A stretch of DNA of 64,000 nt. Source: JAMXLO01 sp963812475 (GTDB taxonomy: Bacteria; Pseudomonadota; Alphaproteobacteria; Acetobacterales; Acetobacteraceae). A model generated the notes under the pieces. The model made no database searches. It saw nothing but the letters and a program-made list of their open reading frames with translations, and was not told where the DNA came from. The stretch is taken from contig CAWEVI010000057.1 in assembly GCA_963812475.1 (NCBI GenBank), positions 74,861 to 138,860 on the forward strand, read 5' to 3'. This document shows positions 36,632 to 45,897 of this stretch, piece after piece (within the stretch, counting starts at the first letter, position 1; every line of letters begins with the position of its first letter). The position numbers and the translations under genes are program-made.

Positions 36632-37654
36632 TCAGGTCGGATCGTGCCCGACCCGGACCAGCAATTTCCCGAAGTTGCGTCCGCCCAGCATGCCGGCCAA
36701 CGCGTCGGGGGCATTCTCCAGCCGTTCCACCACATCCTCGCGATAGATCAGGCTGCCCTCGGCCACCCACGGTGCTGCCAGGGCGCGCCATTCCGCCAGC
36801 TTCTCCGGCTTGTCGGAGACGATGAAGCCCTGGATCGTCACGCGCTTGCCGACGACAAAGCCGAGATTGGGGCCGGGCGGGAACTCGGCCTCGTTGTATT
36901 GCGACACCATGCCGCACATCGCCACCCGCGCAAACGGGTTGAGCAGGTCGAAAACCGCCGCCTGCACCGCGCCGCCGACATTCTCGAAGTACGCATCGAT
37001 GCCATCCGGGCAGGACACGGCCAGTTCAGCCCGCAGGTCGAGCGCGCGATGATCGACGCAGTCGTCGAACCCCAGGCTGTCCTGCACCCATAGGCACTTC
37101 TCCGCCCCACCCGCCACGCCGACAACGCGAGCGCCAGCACGCTTGGCTAGCTGCCCGGCAACCGATCCGACCGCGCCGGACGCAGCGGAGATCACCACGG
37201 TTTCGCCCTTCTTCGGCCGGCAGATCTCGGTGATGCCGCGGTATGCGGTCGCACCCGGCATCCCAAGCACGCCGAGATAGGCCGACAGCGGCGCGCCATG
37301 GCGATCGAGCTTGGTCAGCCGGTCGCCCGGCGTCGCCGTGTGCGTCTGCCAGCCGCGCGCGCCTACCACCACGTCCCCGGGAACGAAGCGCGGATCGGCG
37401 GAGGCCAGCACCTCGCCCACCGTTTCACCCGTCATCACCTCGCCGGGGTTGACCGGCTGCGCGTACGTCTGCTGCTCGCGCAGCCGACCGCGCATATAGG
37501 GGTCGATCGACAGCCAGATGGTGCGCGTCACGACTTCGCCGGCGCCGGGCGTGGGAATGGCGTCCTCGCGGATGTCGAAGTCTTCGCGCCGCGGGCTGCC
37601 GTCCGGGCGTTGCTTCAGCACGACCGAACGGCGGATGGTTTCCGTGTTGCTCAT
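36632..37654 (-). CDS. NADP-dependent MDR oxidoreductase (CurA/leukotriene B4 dehydrogenase-like)
   Basis: A 340-residue medium-chain reductase of the zinc-free branch: LSIDPYMRGRL near residue 50, a Rossmann GAVGSVAGQLAKRAGARVVG and FENVGGAVQAAVFDLL. These are typical of CurA-like alkenal/one reductases that saturate double bonds using NADPH. It lies 3 bases after a zinc alcohol dehydrogenase gene, so the two enzymes are co-expressed and may act on the same substrate series. Confidence 0.92.
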   Translation of the reverse strand: MSNTETIRRSVVLKQRPDGSPRREDFDIREDAIPTPGAGEVVTRTIWLSIDPYMRGRLREQQTYAQPVNPGEVMTGETVGEVLASADPRFVPGDVVVGARGWQTHTATPGDRLTKLDRHGAPLSAYLGVLGMPGATAYRGITEICRPKKGETVVISAASGAVGSVAGQLAKRAGARVVGVAGGAEKCLWVQDSLGFDDCVDHRALDLRAELAVSCPDGIDAYFENVGGAVQAAVFDLLNPFARVAMCGMVSQYNEAEFPPGPNLGFVVGKRVTIQGFIVSDKPEKLAEWRALAAPWVAEGSLIYREDVVERLENAPDALAGMLGGRNFGKLLVRVGHDPT

Positions 37655-37657
37655 GGC

Positions 37658-38731
37658 TCAGGCTGCCTCCGACCGCAGTACCAGCCGTCCCGTCACCGTG
37701 CCGTCGCGCAGGCGCATCAGCGCGTCGTTGGCCTGGCTCTGCGGCACCGTCGCTACCGGCAGCGCTGGCAGCGCCCCGTCCTGCGCAAGCTTCACCAGTT
37801 CGCGCAGCTCCTTCGGATTGCCGACGTAGGTGCCCTGCACCGTCAGCGCGCGGATCGCCATCAACGGCAGCGGCACGGTGAGTTCGCCGCCGAACAGCCC
37901 GACCTGGATCAGCTTTCCCCCTTTGCGCAACGCATCGAAGGCGAAGCGTGCGGTCTGCGTGCCGTTCACCAGGTCGATCACCGCCAGCACCGGTCCGCCG
38001 GCCGCCTCGACGATACGCTTCGTCACGCCATCGCCGCTGCCGTCCACCACCTTGTGCGCACGGGCCTTCAGCGCCGCGTCGCGCTTCTCCGCGCTGATGT
38101 CGACCACCACGATGTTCTGGTGTTTCAGCGCCGTCAGCACGGCAATCGCGTTCAAGCCCAGACCGCCGGCGCCAACCACGACGATCGCCTCGTTGGGCGG
38201 GATCGGCATCGCCTTGCGGATTGCCGAATAGACGGTAATGCCCGAGCAGGCATAGGTCGCCGCCACCGCCGGATCGATCGTTCCTGGATCGACCAGGTGC
38301 CGCGGGTGCGGTGCGATCACGTGGGTGCCGTAGCCGCCGTTGGCATACACGCCGAGGCTGCGCGGCACGAGGCACATGTTGTCCTCTTCCGCGAGGCATT
38401 TCTCACAGGTGCCGCAGCCGAGCCACGGAAACACGATGCGTAGATCGCCGACCTTCACACCATGCTTGTCCCCTGGGGCGTCGGGGCCAAGCTTCACCAC
38501 ACGGCCGACGATCTCGTGGCCCATGGCGAGCGGCAGCACGACGCCGCGGTCCTTCAGCGACATCTTCTTGCCGCCGCCGATGTCGTAATAGCCCTCCCAG
38601 ATATGCAGATCGGAGTGGCAGACGCCGCAATGGGTCACCTCGATCAGGACTTCGGTGCCTTTCGGCTCCGGGGTCGGCAGTTCCAGTTCCTTCAGCGGCG
38701 CTCCGTTTTCGACCACGGCCCAGGCGCGCAT
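37658..38731 (-). CDS. Zinc-dependent alcohol dehydrogenase
   Basis: A 357-residue medium-chain dehydrogenase. The catalytic zinc site is CGVCHSDLHIWEG with GHEIVGRVV. The structural zinc set is present (CGTCEKCLAEEDNMC). The nucleotide-binding loop GAGGLGLNAIAVL is intact. First gene of a two-gene operon with the CurA-like reductase. Probable role: interconversion of an alcohol and aldehyde or ketone within the local catabolic region. Confidence 0.93.
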   Translation of the reverse strand: MRAWAVVENGAPLKELELPTPEPKGTEVLIEVTHCGVCHSDLHIWEGYYDIGGGKKMSLKDRGVVLPLAMGHEIVGRVVKLGPDAPGDKHGVKVGDLRIVFPWLGCGTCEKCLAEEDNMCLVPRSLGVYANGGYGTHVIAPHPRHLVDPGTIDPAVAATYACSGITVYSAIRKAMPIPPNEAIVVVGAGGLGLNAIAVLTALKHQNIVVVDISAEKRDAALKARAHKVVDGSGDGVTKRIVEAAGGPVLAVIDLVNGTQTARFAFDALRKGGKLIQVGLFGGELTVPLPLMAIRALTVQGTYVGNPKELRELVKLAQDGALPALPVATVPQSQANDALMRLRDGTVTGRLVLRSEAA

Positions 38732-38847
38732 CGGTCAGTCTCCTGTGTTGGCTGCGCAAGATGGATAACCGTCGCCGGGGTCGGGTCAAGTGCGCCTGAA
38801 CCGCCTGCCAACGCAGGGCCGATCGAACCGGCCCGGCGCCGTCCGCC

Positions 38848-39723
38848 TCATGTCCTTGCCGTCGCCTCGCTTCCCCGCCGGCCGACCATCCAGCATCCCC
38901 CCGACGACACAACCAACCCGACCAGCGTCAACACCGGCAGACGTTCATCCAGCAGCGCCCAGGCCAGCAACGCCGCAGTGCCCGGCACAAGGTAGAAATT
39001 CGCCGTCGCCCGCGCGGCGGTGCCGCGCATCAGCATCAGGTAATAGAGCGCCATGCCGCCGAGCGACACCGCCGCGGCATTCCACAGCACGGCGGCGATC
39101 GCACCCTCCGTCCACTCGGCGTGCGGCGTCTCGAACAACGCTGTCGCTGCCACGCAAGCCACCGCGGCGGCAAGCAACTGCACCGTCGTTCCCTCCAGGA
39201 TCGGCACACCGCGGCAGAACCGACCGAAATAAAGCGTGCCGCCACAGAGACCCACCACCCCGGCAGCCGCCAGCAGCAGTCCGTCCAGCTCGAGTGGACT
39301 TCTCGCGGCGGCCAGGCCGACGACCAGCACCACGCCGGCGGCCCCCAGCAGCAGGCCAAACCATTGCAACAGCCGCAACCGCTCTCCCAACAGCGGCCAG
39401 GCGAGCAGCGCCGTGAGCAACGGATTGAGTGTCTGGACCAGCGCGACCGGCGCCGCCCCGACATGCACCATGGCGGCGTGCGCGGTCATCAGAAGAACAC
39501 TGTTGGTCAGCACGCCGGCAACCGCGCAGTGCGCCCAGCGGGTCGCCAGCACGCGCCATGACCGTCGCAGCACCGCCATCACGCCAGTCAGCACGGCGGC
39601 AGCCAGCACCATCCGGACCGCGACGAACAGCAGCGGCGTCAGATGCCGCAGGCCAACCCGGGCCGCAATGAATGACGAGCTCCACAGCAGCACAAAGACG
39701 AACGGCGCGACCCGCAGCAGCAT
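38848..39723 (-). CDS. EamA/DMT-family exporter
   Basis: A 291-residue protein with about ten transmembrane segments arranged as two EamA repeats. The first repeat shows FVLLWSSSFIAARVGLRH; the second has TARATANFYLVPGTAALLAW. Such drug/metabolite transporters often export metabolites. Substrate not predictable. Divergent from the PleD-like gene, with about 110 bases between starts. Confidence 0.88.
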   Translation of the reverse strand: MLLRVAPFVFVLLWSSSFIAARVGLRHLTPLLFVAVRMVLAAAVLTGVMAVLRRSWRVLATRWAHCAVAGVLTNSVLLMTAHAAMVHVGAAPVALVQTLNPLLTALLAWPLLGERLRLLQWFGLLLGAAGVVLVVGLAAARSPLELDGLLLAAAGVVGLCGGTLYFGRFCRGVPILEGTTVQLLAAAVACVAATALFETPHAEWTEGAIAAVLWNAAAVSLGGMALYYLMLMRGTAARATANFYLVPGTAALLAWALLDERLPVLTLVGLVVSSGGCWMVGRRGSEATART

Positions 39724-39834
39724 TGACTCCTCGCCATGTTCGCTTCCGCACAGCGCAACCCTGGGTTATGGTCCACATCGTTAGGCCGGGTGGATCGGGG
39801 TCGGTCCGCTGGAATAGAGGGATATGCGTCCCGG

Positions 39835-41217
39835 ATGACTGCACGGATCCTCATTGTGGACGACGTTCCGGCCAATGCACGTCTGCTGGAGGCCAAACTT
39901 TCGGCTGAATACTACCAGGTCGCGAGCGCCCGTGACGGGTTCGAAGCATTGCGGATGGCACGTGAATGGCAGCCGGACCTGATTCTACTCGACGTCATGA
40001 TGCCAGGCATGGACGGGTTCGAGTGCTGCCGCAAACTGAAGGACAATTCGGCCACCCTTCACATCCCGGTTGTCATGGTGACCGCTCTGGGGGAACCCGC
40101 CGAGCGCCTGCACGGTCTGGAATCGGGCGCCGACGACTTCCTGACCAAGCCGGTTGACTACGAGACCCTGATGGCCCGGGTCCGCAGCCTGGTCCGGCTC
40201 AAGCGGCTGCTCGATGAGTGGCGCGCGCGCGGCGAGACCGCCAGGGCGCTCGGCCTGACCGGCGAGTACCTGGCGGTTCCGTCGGTTGCCGGCGCGCGTG
40301 CCTTGGTGGTGGACGACTGGGACCTTGGTGCGCAGACCGTGCAGGAGGCTTTGTCGCGTGACGGCATCGTGGCCGGCCGCGCGCGCAGCGGGGCCGAGGC
40401 GATATCGCTGTCGACCGCAATCCCGTTCGATCTGATCGTGCTCAGCCTGTCCCTGATCGAGGAGGATCCGCTGAAGCTCGCTTCCTCGCTGCGGGCGGCC
40501 GATGCGACCCATGAGATCCCGGTGCTGCTGATCGCTGCTCCCGAGGAGCGCGCGACCATACTGCGCGGCTTCGATCTCGGCGCGAACGACTGGGTCGCGC
40601 TGCCGCTGGATGAAAACGAGCTTCGTGCGCGCGCCCGCAACCAGATCAGGCGCAAGTTCTATCACGATCGGCTACGGTCTGACCTGGGCACGGCCCTCGC
40701 GCTCGCGCTGACAGATCCGCTGACAGGGATTTACAACCACCGCTACCTGATGCGCCACCTGCGCAATCTGTTGGCCAGCGGCCAGACCCGCGAAATCGCC
40801 GTGCTGATGATCGATGTCGATCATTTCAAACTGGTCAATGATGAATACGGCCACGCGGCGGGCGACCAGGTTCTCCGTGCCATCGCTGATACCCTGCGCG
40901 CCAACACCCGCGCATTCGATTCGCTTGCCCGCTACGGCGGCGAGGAATTCGTTGTGGTGATGCCGGGGACGGAGCCGGAAGATGCCTCGCTGGCGGCCGA
41001 GCGTCTTCGCGCCGCTGTGGAGGCCTTGCCATTCGTACTCGGCGCCGGCATCCACCCGAGACTTACGGTCAGTATCGGCGTCGCATGCTGCCAGGAAATG
41101 CCGGTTACACCCGAAGCGCTGTTGCACGCCGCGGACGCCGCGCTTTACGCCGCCAAACGCGCGGGACGCAACCGGGTCGCGATCGCCGCCCCGGTCGCCG
41201 GGGTTGTCGCTACTTGA
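39835..41217 (+). CDS. pleD: PleD-like response regulator diguanylate cyclase
   Basis: A 460-residue REC-REC-GGDEF protein. REC1 has the phosphoacceptor D53 (LLDVMMPGMDG). REC2 is degenerate: the acceptor position reads LIVLSLSL with no Asp. The C-terminal domain has a GGEEF active site at 368-372 and an inhibitory RxxD (RAFD, 359-362) five residues before it, so product inhibition by c-di-GMP is expected. This is the layout of Caulobacter PleD, a polar-development cyclase activated by phosphorylation-driven dimerisation. The ATG at 39835 begins MTARILIVDD. Its last 8 bases overlap rpmG on the other strand. Confidence 0.93.
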   Translation: MTARILIVDDVPANARLLEAKLSAEYYQVASARDGFEALRMAREWQPDLILLDVMMPGMDGFECCRKLKDNSATLHIPVVMVTALGEPAERLHGLESGADDFLTKPVDYETLMARVRSLVRLKRLLDEWRARGETARALGLTGEYLAVPSVAGARALVVDDWDLGAQTVQEALSRDGIVAGRARSGAEAISLSTAIPFDLIVLSLSLIEEDPLKLASSLRAADATHEIPVLLIAAPEERATILRGFDLGANDWVALPLDENELRARARNQIRRKFYHDRLRSDLGTALALALTDPLTGIYNHRYLMRHLRNLLASGQTREIAVLMIDVDHFKLVNDEYGHAAGDQVLRAIADTLRANTRAFDSLARYGGEEFVVVMPGTEPEDASLAAERLRAAVEALPFVLGAGIHPRLTVSIGVACCQEMPVTPEALLHAADAALYAAKRAGRNRVAIAAPVAGVVAT

Positions 41218-41377
41218 TCTTGGCTTCCCGGAACGGCACGTGTTTGCGCACGACCGGATCGTATTTCTTCAGCTCAAGTTTGCCGGTCTGCGTGCGTGCA
41301 TTCTTTCTGGTCACATAGAAGAAACCGGTATCGGCGCTGGACACCAGCTTGATCTGGACGGTGTTGGTCTTCGCCAT
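41210..41377 (-). CDS. rpmG: 50S ribosomal protein L33
   Basis: A 55-residue protein (MAKTNTVQIKLVSSADTGFF ... REAKIK). It matches bacterial L33 over its full length (FYVTRKNARTQTGKLELKKYDP). It has no cysteines, so it is the zinc-free form. GGAGAGGA lies upstream of the ATG. It sits 58 bases after the S41 protease stop on the same strand; its stop overlaps the end of the PleD-like gene. The topA, rnr, S41, rpmG, pleD order is one I associate with related alphaproteobacteria. Confidence 0.95.
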   Translation of the reverse strand: MAKTNTVQIKLVSSADTGFFYVTRKNARTQTGKLELKKYDPVVRKHVPFREAKIK

Positions 41378-41435
41378 GGCATGATCCTCTCCAAGGGTGG
41401 AAAATGCGTTTCCGGGGGGCGCAGGTCAAGCCGGA

Positions 41436-43010
41436 TCAACGAGCGGTGGCGTGATCGCTGACCACCGACTCCTGTCCCATGGCCGCCAGCGGCGGCAGCA
41501 GCGCCGCGGCATAGGAGGCCGGCTCACGGATCAGCTGGCGTGCCGTGTCAAGATCAACCTCCCGCCCCTCGGCTGCGGGGCAGGCGCTGCGGATTGCCAG
41601 TATCTGCGCCGGTGGCAGCGGCGCGCGGGCGGCGTGGTGGATCGCCAGCGCGTGCGCCATCGGCTGGCGCCCCTGCGCCAATTCAGCCAGTTGCGAACCG
41701 AGCACGCCCTGCCCAAGGCTGGTGCATACCTGTGGCAACACGCCCAGGCCCTGGATCGGCCAGCCACGCGGCGCAAGCACGCGGCTCCAGGTGACGAACA
41801 ACTCGCCCCCGTCCGGCAGCGGAGCGATCGTCTGCACCAGGCCTTTGCCCAGGGTTGAACTGCCGATCACGACCCCACGGCCGCGATCGGCCAGCGCCGC
41901 GGCCAATATCTCCGCGGCACTGGCAGTCCGGCCATCGACCATGACGACGACGGGAATGTTCTCGGCAAGCTCGCCCGACACCGAACGCCAGATCCGCGTC
42001 GCTTCCGGATCGCGTCCGGCCGTGATGGCGACGATCCCGTCGGACAGCAGGCTATCGGACGCGGTCACCGCCTGCCGCAGCAGACCGCCACGATTGCCGC
42101 GCAGGTCGAGCACGATGCCGGCGGAGGGATGCTGCCCTGCAAAGCCCTGTTCGATCGCGTGGGCGAGATGGCTGTCGGTACTGCGATTGAATGCCGTCAC
42201 CGCCAGCAGCAGCGTGTCGCCGATTCGCTGCGCGTAGACCGTCTCCGGCGGCACCATGGCGCGTTCAAGCTCGGCGGTATGCGCGCGGCCATCGCGGGCG
42301 CGCCAGCTGATCACCACGCGGGTGCCTTCCGGCCCGTCGATCAGTCGTTCCACCGTGCGCGCATCCTTGCCCTGCGTCGACTGGCCGTCGACGGCAAGGA
42401 TCGTATCGCCGGGACGGATTCCGCCGATGGCCCCAGGGCCATCCGAAATCGCTTCCGCGACCGCCAGCACCGCATTCCGCCGGACCAGACGCAATCCAGC
42501 GCCGGCCTGGCCCGAGCGGCGGTCGCGATCCTCGCCGGCCTCGCGTGGCGGCACGTAGCGGGAATATGGGTCAAGATGGTTGAACATCTCGTCGAAGAAG
42601 CTTTGCACGATGCCCTGCGTGCCGGCGCGGCGAACCAGAACCGAAGCGGCCACCGCCGCGGTGGACAGTTCCGCGGCCGTCGTGGCCCAGCCATTGATGT
42701 CGCCCTCGGCGGGCGGCGATCTGACAAGCAGGACGCGGTCGCGCGCGCCGAGGCTGAGCTTGCCGTCCCGCAGTTCGGTGACGAGGTCGGGATCCAGTGC
42801 CGTGAACCCCCGCAGGCCCCAGACGGTAAGCTGCGATACCGCGACCGGCTCCAGCGTGCGCGGCGCCATGAAGGCGAGCGCCGTCGCGTAAACGTTGGCG
42901 ACCAGCAGCGGGTCGAAGCCGCCGGCAGCAGCGATAGGTTGGGCATGCGCGGGTGCGATCAGCAGCAGCAACAGCAGGGTGCCGATGCGGATCACCTGTG
43001 CCGAGGCCAT
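41436..43010 (-). CDS. S41-family (carboxy-terminal processing) periplasmic protease
   Basis: A 524-residue CtpA-like serine protease with a Sec signal ending AHA-Q. A PDZ domain spans about residues 165-245 (GGIRPGDTILAVDGQSTQGK). The catalytic Ser364 (DGRTASAAEI) and Lys389 (SSTLGKG) are both present, with the LDLRGNRGG substrate-binding block. The C-terminal 100 residues are outside the core fold. Its start overlaps the RNase R 3' end by 19 bases. Role: trimming or degrading periplasmic proteins. Confidence 0.9.
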   Translation of the reverse strand: MASAQVIRIGTLLLLLLIAPAHAQPIAAAGGFDPLLVANVYATALAFMAPRTLEPVAVSQLTVWGLRGFTALDPDLVTELRDGKLSLGARDRVLLVRSPPAEGDINGWATTAAELSTAAVAASVLVRRAGTQGIVQSFFDEMFNHLDPYSRYVPPREAGEDRDRRSGQAGAGLRLVRRNAVLAVAEAISDGPGAIGGIRPGDTILAVDGQSTQGKDARTVERLIDGPEGTRVVISWRARDGRAHTAELERAMVPPETVYAQRIGDTLLLAVTAFNRSTDSHLAHAIEQGFAGQHPSAGIVLDLRGNRGGLLRQAVTASDSLLSDGIVAITAGRDPEATRIWRSVSGELAENIPVVVMVDGRTASAAEILAAALADRGRGVVIGSSTLGKGLVQTIAPLPDGGELFVTWSRVLAPRGWPIQGLGVLPQVCTSLGQGVLGSQLAELAQGRQPMAHALAIHHAARAPLPPAQILAIRSACPAAEGREVDLDTARQLIREPASYAAALLPPLAAMGQESVVSDHATAR

Positions 43011-45001
43011 TTCCCCGATTTCCGGCCGCCGCGCGAGCGCTCGGCGGGCGCCCCTTGCAGAACGTGGAACACCAGGCCGCCGGTGATCGGGCTGGCTTCG
43101 GCAAGGCGAACGTCAACCTCCTGGGCGAGGCGAAACGAGAGGCGGGTCCGGCGGCCTGTCAGTGTCTGCTCCCGCTCATCATGGTGCCAGAAATCGTCGG
43201 GCAGCGAGCGCACCGGAACAATTCCGCTTGCGCCACTTTCTGCGACTGTGACGAAAAGCCCGAAGCGCGTCACGCCGGAAATGCGTGCCGCGAAATTCGC
43301 GCCCACTTTGTCCGCCATGTATGCAGCAAGGTAACGGTCCACGGCATCGCGCTCGGCAAGCTGGGCGCGCCGCTCGGTCGCGGTGATATGCGATGCGGTA
43401 TCCGGGAACAGCTGCGCCTCGTCCTCCGCCAAGGCGCCAGGCCCCAGGCGGAGGCCACGGATCAGCGCGCGGTGCACCAGCAGGTCGGCGTAGCGGCGGA
43501 TCGGACTGGTGAAATGCGCATAGCGCGTCAGGGCGAGCCCGAAATGGCCGATGTTGTCGGGACTGTAGGCTGCCTGCGACTGGCTGCGCAGCATCACGTC
43601 ATTGACCAGCGGAGCTTCAGGCGTGCCGGCTACCTGCCGCAGCACCCGATCCAGGTCGCGCGGATGGACCTGATCGCCAGGCGGGAGCGAGATGCCGAGA
43701 CCATGGAGAAAGCTGCGCAGGAAGGCCAGCTTTTCGTCCGAGGGCGGCGCGTGGACGCGATACATTGCGGGCTGGTGCAGCCGCTCCAGTTCCTCCGCCG
43801 CCGCGACGTTCGCCAACACCATGAATTCCTCGATCAGCCGGTGGCTGTCGAGCCGCGGGCGCGGCGTGACGCTGATAACCCTTCCCGCTCCGTCGATCAC
43901 CACCTTCCGTTCCGGCAGATCGAGGTCGAGGGTGCCGCGGGCGGTCCGGGCGGCGAGCAGGGCGCGAAATGCGGCATAGAGGTGCGGCAATGGCAGGCCG
44001 AGATCGTCGCCCGCGTCGTGCGCCTGCTGGACCTGCTCATAGGTGAGGCGCCCCGCGCTGCGCATGAGGCCGCGGCCGAAACGGTGGGACTGCTTGCGCC
44101 CGCCGGCGTCGATCCGCAGTTCGACGAACAGACAGCCGCGGTCCTCCAGCGGACGCAGGCTGCACCAGCCGTTGGACAGGGTCTCGGGCAGCATCGGCAC
44201 GACGCGGTCGGGAAAGTAAACGCTGTTGCCGCGCGTCCGCGCCGCGTGATCGAGCGCCGAACCGGGGTGCACATAGTCCGCGACATCGGCGATGGCGACG
44301 ATGAGCCGAAAACCCGACCCGTCCGGTTCTGCGAAGATCGCGTCGTCAAAATCGCGCGCGTCTTCGCCGTCGATGGTGATCAATGGCACGTCGCGCAGGT
44401 CGGCGCGCCGGCCAAGCATCGCGGCGTCTGCGCGATCGGCCTCATCGAGCGCCGCGGCAGGAAAAACCTGCGGGATGTCGTGCGTGTGGATCGCGATCAG
44501 GCTGACCGATCGCGCGTCGCCCATCGCACCGAGGCGCTCGATGATGCGCGCAGGCTTCAAGCCGAGCCTGTGGTGCGGCAGCGGTTCAGCGAGCACGATC
44601 TCGCCATCCGCTGCGCCACTGTCCTCGCCGGGCGGAACCACCCATTCCGCCTTGGCACGCCGGTCGGTGGGAACGATGCGACCTTTCCGATAGACCCCGA
44701 GCACGCGGCCAGGTGCATCGGTCAGGCGCCGCATGGTACGGCCTTCGTAGCGGGCGGCAGTTCCTGGACCTGGGATTTGCTTGAGCCGCGCCAGCACACG
44801 CTCGCCAGGTGCGAGCGCCGGCTGTCCACGCGGCTCGGCGGCCATGAAGATCACCGGCGGCGGCCCATCCGAACCGTCCCACTCGGTGGGCCGCGCAATT
44901 GCATCGCCATCCGGGTCCGTACCGGTGATCACGACCATTGCAGTCTCGGGCAGACGCACGCGCGTCGAACCGGCATGGGACCGATCAGGTGGGCAAGTCA
45001 T
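42992..45001 (-). CDS. rnr: Ribonuclease R, N-terminally short
   Basis: A 669-residue RNB-family 3'-5' exoribonuclease. The RNB core is intact, with TIDGEDARDFDDAIFAEPDG supplying the catalytic Asp cluster and YAHFTSPIRRYADLLVHRAL; an S1 domain follows (VGANFAARISGVTRFGLFV). Usual alphaproteobacterial RNase R has another 60-80 residues with a winged-helix domain before this start. Upstream the same frame meets a TAG after about 29 codons, and no helix-turn-helix is seen in any frame. A toxin-antitoxin module lies just upstream, so the 5' end may have been replaced. The catalytic centre is unaffected. Confidence 0.9.
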   Translation of the reverse strand: MTCPPDRSHAGSTRVRLPETAMVVITGTDPDGDAIARPTEWDGSDGPPPVIFMAAEPRGQPALAPGERVLARLKQIPGPGTAARYEGRTMRRLTDAPGRVLGVYRKGRIVPTDRRAKAEWVVPPGEDSGAADGEIVLAEPLPHHRLGLKPARIIERLGAMGDARSVSLIAIHTHDIPQVFPAAALDEADRADAAMLGRRADLRDVPLITIDGEDARDFDDAIFAEPDGSGFRLIVAIADVADYVHPGSALDHAARTRGNSVYFPDRVVPMLPETLSNGWCSLRPLEDRGCLFVELRIDAGGRKQSHRFGRGLMRSAGRLTYEQVQQAHDAGDDLGLPLPHLYAAFRALLAARTARGTLDLDLPERKVVIDGAGRVISVTPRPRLDSHRLIEEFMVLANVAAAEELERLHQPAMYRVHAPPSDEKLAFLRSFLHGLGISLPPGDQVHPRDLDRVLRQVAGTPEAPLVNDVMLRSQSQAAYSPDNIGHFGLALTRYAHFTSPIRRYADLLVHRALIRGLRLGPGALAEDEAQLFPDTASHITATERRAQLAERDAVDRYLAAYMADKVGANFAARISGVTRFGLFVTVAESGASGIVPVRSLPDDFWHHDEREQTLTGRRTRLSFRLAQEVDVRLAEASPITGGLVFHVLQGAPAERSRGGRKSGKWPRHR

Positions 45002-45180
45002 CGGGCTGGGATACGGAGGCTCACTCCGCGCATATGCGTGTTCGACGGTCGTGTCGCCAGATGCAGCGTCGGCCTATCGGCGGAAGCGCAGGACACGATC
45101 GCTCGGATGGCTCCTCACCTTACTGATGGCGACGAGCCTGTTCCGATCGGATCCTTTCGGCGTACACGCGAATGAGGGGT

Positions 45181-45585
45181 TCAACGTGTCGCCAACTGTA
45201 AGAAAGTGGTTGGCGAGACGATCGGAATACTCCGGAATGGGCTGAGCACAAGCAGGTCGCCGTCGCCCGAGACGATGAGGTCGCCACGACCATTCACGGC
45301 CAGTTCCAGGAATTTATCGTCTGTCGGATCGCGGCACGCCGCGATCCGCTCGGTGACCGTCACCATCTCTGCTGCCGCCAGCAGCTTCGTCAACCAATCA
45401 CGTGCGGCAGGAGCAATCAGCGCTGCAAAGTAAGGCCGATCCAAGACTTCGAATAGTTGTCGCTCGGTGGTGCTGGATTTGAGCAGGTTGCCGCGTTGCG
45501 CAACCAGATGGACCGCGAGGGCCGGCGGGGACCGGTCCTTCAATGCCGCACTCACGAGGACATTGGTGTCGACGACCACCCTCAT
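45181..45585 (-). CDS. PIN-domain toxin (TIGR00305-type)
   Basis: A 134-residue PIN nuclease. VVVDTNVLVSA gives the first metal Asp, and CRDPTDDKFLELAVNGRGDL and IVSGDGDLL supply the conserved acidic residues, so the active site looks complete. It overlaps the upstream antitoxin gene by four bases. The module lies between topA and rnr, two genes normally adjacent. A likely tRNA- or mRNA-cutting toxin. Confidence 0.85.
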   Translation of the reverse strand: MRVVVDTNVLVSAALKDRSPPALAVHLVAQRGNLLKSSTTERQLFEVLDRPYFAALIAPAARDWLTKLLAAAEMVTVTERIAACRDPTDDKFLELAVNGRGDLIVSGDGDLLVLSPFRSIPIVSPTTFLQLATR

Positions 45586-45815
45586 CCAACATGCGGCTCA
45601 ACTTCCCTTTGGGCTTGCTTGATCAGCCGGTCGATGTCGTCATCCGTGAAACCGGCGACCACGACCCGTGCGCGTGACTCGCGGCGGCCGGGAATCAACT
45701 CTTCGGCCGGCAGTATTGTGAGCGTCACGCGTTCGTCGGCGCCGATGCCTTGGCGCTTCAGCGCTTCCGCGACTTCTCCAGCCATGAGTTCAATTACCTT
45801 GGGCGCTGTCGCCAT
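45582..45815 (-). CDS. Antitoxin partner of PIN toxin
   Basis: A 77-residue acidic protein ending in a helix (FTDDDIDRLIKQAQREVEPH). It directly precedes and overlaps the PIN toxin gene (4 bases), the standard antitoxin position. The family is not identified; no clear ribbon-helix-helix or AbrB motif is visible. A short tetranucleotide run (gatagatagata) stands just before its start. Confidence 0.72.
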   Translation of the reverse strand: MATAPKVIELMAGEVAEALKRQGIGADERVTLTILPAEELIPGRRESRARVVVAGFTDDDIDRLIKQAQREVEPHVG

Positions 45816-45897
45816 GGTTATCTATCTATCTCCACATGCGTCATGCAGCGACTGTAGCACATACCGGCAATAGCGTGGCCGCCGAACCGCATGGCCT

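Noticed and set aside
42953..45175. A 740-codon open frame on the plus strand
   Set aside because: It lies antisense to RNase R, whose catalytic motifs are certain; it has shadow composition and no motif or ribosome site.
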